A DNA stretch of 64,000 nucleotides from contig NC_015312.1 in the NCBI RefSeq assembly GCF_000196675.2, positions 4,402,001 to 4,466,000 of the forward strand. Reading direction: 5' to 3'. Made by a program: the position numbers and the translations under genes. Of the stretch, positions 58,818 to 64,000 are shown piece by piece; positions within the stretch are counted from its first letter, which is position 1, and each line of letters opens with the position of its first letter. The DNA comes from Pseudonocardia benzenivorans CB1190. Lineage in GTDB: Bacteria; Actinomycetota; Actinomycetes; Mycobacteriales; Pseudonocardiaceae. The notes under the pieces are model-generated. The model ran no database searches. It saw only the letters and a list, made by a program, of their open reading frames with translations, and was not told the DNA's origin.

Positions 58818-59438
58818 TCAGGCGGGTGTGCCGCAGTGCCCGCAGAACCGGGTGCCCTGCGACGGTGCGCCGCACCCCCGGCAGGACGGTGGCGCGAACG
58901 GGGTGCCGCAGTGACCGCAGAACCGGCCCGGGCCGACCGCACCGCAGCTCGTGCAGGTCCGGCCACCTCCCGCCGGTGCCCCGTAGCCGGGGGAATGCCC
59001 ATGAGTGCCGTGGCCGGGCCGGCCGTACGGGTCGGCGCCCTGGGGCGGGCCGTGCTGGGCGGGCGCGCACGTCGTGCAGACGTCGGCGCGCTGGTCCCAG
59101 CACTGGTGCCGGCACACCCAGTCGGTGCAGCCGCGGCACTGCCGGAACTCCCCCGCGACGTCCTCCGACGCCTCCAGCAGCCGCTTGTCGTTCGTGACGC
59201 CGCGGGTGCCGGAACGGTCCCACTGCGCGATGTAGCCGATCTCCTGCACCCGGTTGCCGATCTCCCCGCCGAGGATGCTCCCGCCCAGTGCGGCGAGCCG
59301 GCCGCCGAAGCCGGTGACCGAGGGCCGGAACCGCGACCGGAAGCCGTTGCCGCAGCGCTGGCAGCGGAACTCGAACTGGTACCCCTCGTTCGTGCTCATG
59401 TCGGAGAAGTTGCTGGTGAAGGGAATCAGTTCGGTCAT
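58818..59438 (-). CDS. Zinc-ribbon protein with C-terminal double zinc ribbon
   Basis: A 206-residue protein with at least four CxxC pairs. Cys26/Cys29 (FRCQRCGNGF) open it; a glycine-rich segment (GGRLAALGGSILGGEIG) follows; then CRGCTDWVCRHQC and CTTC; then a flexible GHGTHGHSPGYGAPAGGG linker; and finally a pair of repeats, each about 20 residues, ending RFCGHCGTP. ATG 59438 has GGGACGAG upstream. The first part resembles zinc-ribbon proteins predicted to bind the SPFH/TerB-type systems, but no partner is nearby. Function unknown. Confidence 0.8.
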   Translation of the reverse strand: MTELIPFTSNFSDMSTNEGYQFEFRCQRCGNGFRSRFRPSVTGFGGRLAALGGSILGGEIGNRVQEIGYIAQWDRSGTRGVTNDKRLLEASEDVAGEFRQCRGCTDWVCRHQCWDQRADVCTTCAPAQHGPPQGADPYGRPGHGTHGHSPGYGAPAGGGRTCTSCGAVGPGRFCGHCGTPFAPPSCRGCGAPSQGTRFCGHCGTPA

Positions 59439-59523
59439 CTCGTCCCGTCCGTCGGAGCTCTGACGATTAGTCGCCCGCCACGCCCCGGACGCTACGGACG
59501 TCTGTCCGAAAAGAACGAAATAT

Positions 59524-60027
59524 TCACGAATTTCCGGTGATCGGGAGCGTCGCGAAGAACCGGACGACCGGCATCGGTGTGAACCCGGCGCGCTCGTAGG
59601 TGCGCCGCGCGGGCGCGTGCCCGACGTCGCCGCCCGTCTCGACCATCGCGACGGCCATCCCGCGCGCGGCCAACCCGTCGGCGGCGTACCGGGTGAGGGC
59701 GCCGCCGATCCCCCGCCGCTGGAACTCCGGGTCGACGGCGAGCATGACGATCTCACCGAGCCGCTCGGCCTCGTCGGCGCGGGCGGCGACGAAGCCCGCG
59801 ACCCGCCCGCCGTCGACCGCGACCGCGACGTCGTGGCCCGTCGCCGTGCAGACCTGGCCGACGGCGCGCCGCTGGACCGGCTCCCACTCCGGGAAGAAGT
59901 GCTCGTACACGCCCGAGCCCGCGAGCACGTCACGCATCGAGGCGAAGACCGGCGCCCAGGCCCGGACGGCCAGGTCGAGCACGGCGGGCAGGTCGTCGTC
60001 GTGCAACGTCCGGATCGTGGGGGTCAC
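59524..60027 (-). CDS. GNAT family N-acetyltransferase
   Basis: Acetyl-CoA-dependent acetyltransferase of 167 residues. Seen: TIRTLHDDDLPAVLDLAVRA, VAGFVAARADEAERLGEIVMLAV, the acetyl-CoA pyrophosphate motif QRRGIGGALTRYA, and RRTYERAGFTPMPVVRFFA. Start GTG 60027 is tentative since no clear ribosome site is present. It follows kdpD by 26 bp on the same strand, in the place where kdpE is usually found. Substrate unknown. Confidence 0.82.
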   Translation of the reverse strand: MTPTIRTLHDDDLPAVLDLAVRAWAPVFASMRDVLAGSGVYEHFFPEWEPVQRRAVGQVCTATGHDVAVAVDGGRVAGFVAARADEAERLGEIVMLAVDPEFQRRGIGGALTRYAADGLAARGMAVAMVETGGDVGHAPARRTYERAGFTPMPVVRFFATLPITGNS

Positions 60028-60053
60028 GCGGAGATGCTGGCAGTTCGGCAGCG

Positions 60054-62627
60054 TCAGTGCGCCGTCGAACCGGGCGCCGTCGATCCGGAGGAGCGGAGCG
60101 CGACGGCCGGCAGCGACACGACCACGGTGAGCCCACCGCCGGGGGTGTCCTCGGCGGTCAGCGTGCCGCCCATGACCTCGGTGAGCCCGCGCGCGACGGA
60201 CAGCCCCAGTCCCGTCCCGGTGCCACGGTCGCCCAGCCGCTGGAAGGGTGTGAACAGCCGGTCGCGCTGCCTCGGCGGCACCCCCGGTCCGGCGTCGACC
60301 ACCCGCAGCTCGACGCGGTCGGCGTACGCGCTGCCCCGCACCGCCACGGCGGCGCCGTCGCCGTGGCGCAGCGCGTTGTCCAGCAGGTTCGCGACGACGC
60401 GTTCGAGCAGGCCGGCGTCGGCGCACACGTCGGGCAGGTCCTCGGCGACGTCGAGGTCGATCCGCTCGGCGCCCGGCAACCCCAGCAGCGCCCGGGCGAC
60501 GACCTCGGCGTAGCCGAGCGGTTCGAGCAGCGGGGTGACCGCACCGGCGGCGAGCCGCGAGGAGTCCAGCAGGTTGTCGACGAGCCCGGTGAGCCGGTCG
60601 GCGGACTCCTCGATCGTCGCCGCCAGCTCGGCACGGTCGGCGTCCGACAGCGGCAGCGACGGGTCGCGCAGGCTGCCTGCCGAAGCCTTGATCGACGTCA
60701 GCGGCGTGCGCAGGTCGTGGCCGACGGCCGAGAGCAGCCCGCTGCGGGTCTCGTTGGCCTCGGCACGCCGCTGCGCCGCGACGGCGTCGGCGGCCGCCCG
60801 CTGGCTGCGCAGCGCGACCAGCGCCTGGCCGCCGACCACCTCGAGCAGCCGGCGGTCGTGCGCGGGCAACGACCGGCCGGTCCCCACGAGGTGCAGCCCC
60901 GCCTCGACGGCGACGTCGACCTCGGCGTCCTCGGGCCGGCCGCACTCGGCGGGCCCGGACACGGCGATCCGCGCCCAGCCGGCGGCTCCGTCACCGCGTT
61001 CGAGCAGGGCGACGCAGCGCAGCCCGAACGCCTCCCGGACCTTCTCCAGCAGCCGCGGCAGCGGGTCGGCGCGGGTGAGCACGGTCCGCGCGAACGACGC
61101 CAGCAGCGCCGCCTCGGTGCGCGCCCGCGCAGCCTGCTCGGCCCGCCGTGCCGCCCGGTCGACGACGAGCGCCACGAGCACCGCGACCAGCAGCATCGCG
61201 ACGAGGGTGACGACGTTCTCGGTCTCCCCGATCGTCAGCGAGTACAGCGGCGGGGTGAGGAAGAAGTTCAGCATCAGCACGCCGAGCACGGCGGCGACGA
61301 GCGCGGGGCCGAGCCCGCCGACGAGGGCGGCGACGACCGTCGCCAGGAAGAACAGCACGACGTCGGTGGAGAGTCCGACGATCCCGCGCAGTGCCACCCC
61401 CAGCGCGGTCGCGGCCACCGGGGCGAGCACGCACAGCACCCAGCCGAGCATCCGGCGGCCGCCGGGCACGTTGCTGCGCAACGTGGGCAGCCGCAGCGCC
61501 GAGCCGGCGGCGTCGTGGGTGACCATGTGGACGTCGATCGAGCCGGACTCCTGCACGACGCGCGCGCCGATCCCCGGATCGAACAGCCGGGCCAGCCGGG
61601 ACCGGCGCGACGTGCCCAGCACCAGCTGGGTCGCGTTCACGCCGCGCGCGAACTCCAGCAGCGAGTCCGTCACCCCTGACGCCCCGGAGTCGCCGACGAC
61701 GGTGTGGAACGAGGCGCCGACGTCGTCGGCCAGCGTGCGCAGCCGCGCGGCCGCGCCCACAGGGGCACCGGCCAGCCCGTCGCCGCGCAGCACGTGGACG
61801 GCGAGCAGGTCGGCCTGCCCCGCCCGCTTCGCGATCCGGGCGGCGCGGCGAAGGACTGTCTCGCTCTCGGGGCCGCCGGTCAGCGCGACGACGACCCGCT
61901 CCCGGGTCTCCCACGTCTCGCGGATGTGCTTGTCGCTGCGGTAGCGCTGCAGCGCGACGTCGACCTCGTCGGCGACCCACAGCAGCGCCAGCTCGCGCAG
62001 CGCGATGAGGTTGCCGGGCTGGAAGTAGTTGGCGAGTGCGGCGTCGACCTTCTCTGCCGCGTAGACGTTGCCGTGGGCGAGCCTGCGCCGCAACGCCTCC
62101 GGGGTGATGTCGACGAGCTCGATCTGCTCGGCGCGGCGGACGAACCCGTCGGGCACCGTCTCGCGCTGGCGGACCCCGGTGATCCGCTGCACGACGTCGT
62201 TGAGCGACTCGAGGTGCTGCACGTTGACCGTGGACAGGACGTCGATGCCGGCCGCCAGGATCTCCTCGACGTCCTGCCAGCGCTTCGCGTGCCGCGAGCC
62301 GGGGGCGTTGGTGTGGGCCAGCTCGTCGACGAGCACGACGTCGGGCCGCCGGGCGAGGACGGCCTCGACGTCGAGCTCGGTGAGGACGTTCCCGCCGCGG
62401 ACCACCTCCCGGCGGGGCAGTACCTCCAGCCCCTCGAGGAGCTCGGCGGTGCGGGGCCTGCCGTGGGTCTCGACGAGCCCGACGACGACGTCGGTGCCGC
62501 GCTCACACCGTCGCCGCGCCTCGCCGAGCATCGCGAAGGTCTTGCCGACGCCGGGCGCGGCCCCGAGGTAGATACGCAGCTCACCGGCCCGCCCCACGCG
62601 CTCCACCCCCTGTCCCACCGCCATCAT
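60054..62627 (-). CDS. kdpD: Potassium-responsive sensor histidine kinase KdpD
   Basis: Membrane sensor kinase of 857 residues that controls kdp expression. N-terminal KdpD domain about 15-225 with Walker A GAAPGVGKT (22-30) and DELAHTNAPGSRHAKRW; USP-like domain about 245-370 (VVVALTGGPESETVLRRAAR); four membrane helices about 395-500; GAF about 520-620; HisKA with phospho-acceptor His637 in VGHDLRTPLTS; HATPase with NLLDNALRHG and GTGTGLGLSVARGL. Start ATG 62627 (an adjacent second ATG at 62624). The response regulator KdpE is not encoded downstream within this window. Confidence 0.95.
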   Translation of the reverse strand: MMAVGQGVERVGRAGELRIYLGAAPGVGKTFAMLGEARRRCERGTDVVVGLVETHGRPRTAELLEGLEVLPRREVVRGGNVLTELDVEAVLARRPDVVLVDELAHTNAPGSRHAKRWQDVEEILAAGIDVLSTVNVQHLESLNDVVQRITGVRQRETVPDGFVRRAEQIELVDITPEALRRRLAHGNVYAAEKVDAALANYFQPGNLIALRELALLWVADEVDVALQRYRSDKHIRETWETRERVVVALTGGPESETVLRRAARIAKRAGQADLLAVHVLRGDGLAGAPVGAAARLRTLADDVGASFHTVVGDSGASGVTDSLLEFARGVNATQLVLGTSRRSRLARLFDPGIGARVVQESGSIDVHMVTHDAAGSALRLPTLRSNVPGGRRMLGWVLCVLAPVAATALGVALRGIVGLSTDVVLFFLATVVAALVGGLGPALVAAVLGVLMLNFFLTPPLYSLTIGETENVVTLVAMLLVAVLVALVVDRAARRAEQAARARTEAALLASFARTVLTRADPLPRLLEKVREAFGLRCVALLERGDGAAGWARIAVSGPAECGRPEDAEVDVAVEAGLHLVGTGRSLPAHDRRLLEVVGGQALVALRSQRAAADAVAAQRRAEANETRSGLLSAVGHDLRTPLTSIKASAGSLRDPSLPLSDADRAELAATIEESADRLTGLVDNLLDSSRLAAGAVTPLLEPLGYAEVVARALLGLPGAERIDLDVAEDLPDVCADAGLLERVVANLLDNALRHGDGAAVAVRGSAYADRVELRVVDAGPGVPPRQRDRLFTPFQRLGDRGTGTGLGLSVARGLTEVMGGTLTAEDTPGGGLTVVVSLPAVALRSSGSTAPGSTAH

Positions 62628-62647
62628 GGACCCGCCTGCCCCCGGCG

Positions 62648-63268
62648 CTAGCGGTGCAGTGCGCCCTGCACGGCGAGGTTGAGCGTCGTGACGTCGACCG
62701 CCGGCTCGCCGAGGAAGCCGAGGGCCCGCCCGCTCGTCGCCTGCGCGACCAGCCCCTGCACCTGTGCGACCGGCAGCCCGGTGACCCGGGCGACGCGCGC
62801 GACCTGCAGCGCCGCGTACGCCGGGCTGATGTCGGGGTCGAGCCCGGAGCCCGACGCGGTGACGGCGTCGGTGGGCACGGCGGCGGGCGCGACGCCCTCG
62901 CGCTGCGCGATGGCCGCGCGGCGCTGCTCGACCTCGTGCAGCAGGTCCTGCGAGTCGGCTGCCTTGTTCGACCCGCCCGAGGTGGTGGTGTCGGCCGGGC
63001 CGAGCACCCCCTGTGCCGAGGCCGCCGGCCGGGTGTGGAAGTACGGGTCGGCGGCGGGGTTCGCGGGCACCGGGTCGACGCCGATCACCGACGACCCGGC
63101 CACGGTCCCGTCGGCTGCGGTGACGACCGAGCCCTCGGCCGACCCGGACAGGCCCGGGATCCGCGAGACCCCCCAGACGGCCAGCGGGTAGACGATCCCG
63201 CACACGATGGTGAAGACGATCAACAGCCGCAGACCGGTGCCGGTCTGCCTGCGCAACGTGGAGAGCAC
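62648..63268 (-). CDS. kdpC: Potassium-transporting ATPase KdpC subunit
   Basis: Small subunit that stabilises the KdpFABC pump, 206 residues. One N-terminal membrane helix (LLIVFTIVCGIVYPLAVWGV) and an extracytoplasmic domain with VGVDPVPANPAADPYFHTRP-like text (GSSVIGV, PYFHTRPAAS), TASGSGLDPDISPAYA and VAQVQGLVAQATSGRALGFLG. These are standard KdpC motifs. GTG 63268 comes one base after the kdpB stop, so translation is coupled; kdpD starts 20 bp after its end. Confidence 0.95.
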   Translation of the reverse strand: MLSTLRRQTGTGLRLLIVFTIVCGIVYPLAVWGVSRIPGLSGSAEGSVVTAADGTVAGSSVIGVDPVPANPAADPYFHTRPAASAQGVLGPADTTTSGGSNKAADSQDLLHEVEQRRAAIAQREGVAPAAVPTDAVTASGSGLDPDISPAYAALQVARVARVTGLPVAQVQGLVAQATSGRALGFLGEPAVDVTTLNLAVQGALHR

Positions 63269-63269
63269 G

Positions 63270-64000
63270 TCACATCCCCGGGATGAGTCGGACCAGCAGG
63301 TCGATGAGGTAGATGCCGACGAACGGCGTGACGACGCCGCCGAGGCCGTAGATCAGCAGGTTGCGGCGGAGCAGGGCGGCCGCGGACGTGGGCCGGTAGC
63401 GGACGCCGCGCAGCGCCAGCGGGATCAGCGCGATGATGACCAGCGCGTTGAAGATCACCGCCGAGAGGATCGCGGACTGCGGCGAGTGCAGCCCCATGAT
63501 GTTGAGCAGGCCGAGCGAGGGATAGAGCGCGGCGAACATCGCGGGCAGGATCGCGAAGTACTTCGCGAGGTCGTTGGCCACGGAGAACGTGGTCAGCGCG
63601 CCGCGGGTGATCAGCAGCTGCTTGCCGATCTCGACGATCGAGATCAGCTTCGTCGGGTCGGAGTCGAGGTCGACCATGTTGCCGGCCTCCTTGGCCGCGG
63701 CCGTCCCGGTGTTCATCGCGACGCCGACGTCGGCCTGCGCGAGCGCGGGTGCGTCGTTGGTGCCGTCGCCGGTCATCGCGACGAGCCGCCCGCCCTCCTG
63801 CTCCTTCCTGATCAGCTCCATCTTGTCCTCGGGGGTGGCCTCGGCGAGGTGGTCGTCGACGCCGGCCTCGGCCGCGATCGCCCTGGCGGTGCGGGGGTTG
63901 TCGCCGGTGATCATCACCGTCCGGATGCCCATGGCCCGCAGCTCGGCGAACCGCGCCGCGATGCCGGGCTTGACGACGTCGGAGAGCCGGACGATCCCGA
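63270..64000 (-). CDS. kdpB: Potassium-transporting P-type ATPase KdpB (C-terminal part)
   Basis: Catalytic subunit of the high-affinity K+ pump, cut by the window edge so only the last 243 or so residues are seen. Present: [35 protein letters not shown], hinge [20 protein letters not shown], then membrane helices ([58 protein letters not shown]). The phosphorylated DKTGT lies outside. Gene order kdpB-kdpC-kdpD on the minus strand, with kdpA expected beyond the edge. Confidence 0.96.
   Translation of the reverse strand, partial: GIVRLSDVVKPGIAARFAELRAMGIRTVMITGDNPRTARAIAAEAGVDDHLAEATPEDKMELIRKEQEGGRLVAMTGDGTNDAPALAQADVGVAMNTGTAAAKEAGNMVDLDSDPTKLISIVEIGKQLLITRGALTTFSVANDLAKYFAILPAMFAALYPSLGLLNIMGLHSPQSAILSAVIFNALVIIALIPLALRGVRYRPTSAAALLRRNLLIYGLGGVVTPFVGIYLIDLLVRLIPGM

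Noticed and set aside
1..64000. tRNA, rRNA or riboswitch genes
   Set aside because: No cloverleaf-like sequence with a TTCGA-type T-loop, rRNA segment or known riboswitch core was recognised by eye; a covariance-model search would be needed to exclude weak cases.

Overview
The window is about 64 kb of very GC-rich DNA. Coding is dense, many genes start with GTG, stop/start overlaps of the GTGA or ATGA type are common, and third codon positions are almost always G or C. The gene families (LLM-class flavin/F420-type oxidoreductases, an AfsR/SARP-type regulator, an ECF42-like sigma factor, a 51-residue DUF6131 protein, many acyl-CoA and SDR enzymes) point to an actinobacterium. A member of the Pseudonocardiaceae such as Pseudonocardia is my best guess, by inference only. 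No rRNA, tRNA or CRISPR array was seen. One complete insertion sequence is present.

Layout. (1) 1-4586, minus strand: peptide-type ABC importer (permease C, lipoprotein binding protein, permease B, ATPase cut by the window edge). (2) 5024-11686: genes matching the cyclohexanecarboxylate route (CoA ligase AliA-like, acyl-CoA dehydrogenase AliB-like, BadH-like dehydrogenase, BadI-like ring-cleaving hydrolase) around a TetR regulator and an LLM oxidoreductase. (3) 11738-19037: mixed genes (small membrane proteins, SDR, CoA ligase, old yellow enzyme, catalase, AhpD-like protein). (4) 19284-25839: an IclR regulator divergent from a run of CitE-like lyase, MmgE/PrpD, CoA transferase, acyl-CoA dehydrogenase, MaoC hydratase and a VOC protein. 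This is the gene set of the bacterial itaconate-degradation (ict-ich-ccl) cluster. (5) 25853-32311: MpaB-family protein, Clp-type ATPase lacking an N domain, ECF sigma with its DGPF/YciI partner and a divergent SRPBCC protein, VIT1-like transporter.

(6) 32485-33470: an IS5-family (IS1031-like) element inserted exactly at the lactate permease stop codon; then lactate permease, nitroreductase, an eroded RibBA-like protein and an alpha/beta hydrolase. (7) 38274-54122: a large catabolic region (two zinc alcohol dehydrogenases, two SDRs, MFS permease, hydrolase, two LLM oxidoreductases, CoA transferase) with two tandem GAF-PucR regulators and a TetR, interrupted by a secreted beta-propeller-like protein. 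(8) 54119-58768: a repeat-rich intergenic region, an AfsR-like NB-ARC regulator, and an FAD monooxygenase preceded by 11-bp direct repeats of the kind SARP proteins bind. (9) 58818-64000, minus strand: zinc-ribbon protein, GNAT acetyltransferase, and kdpD-kdpC-kdpB (potassium transport; kdpB cut by the window edge).

The main theme is CoA-linked catabolism of small carboxylic acids and alicyclic compounds, each block with its own regulator. The least expected observations are the complete itaconate-type gene set in an actinobacterium, a cyclohexanecarboxylate cluster, a RibBA-like protein that has lost both active sites, two small palindromic repeat families, tandem duplications of gene 3' ends, and the IS that preserves a stop codon through its target duplication.
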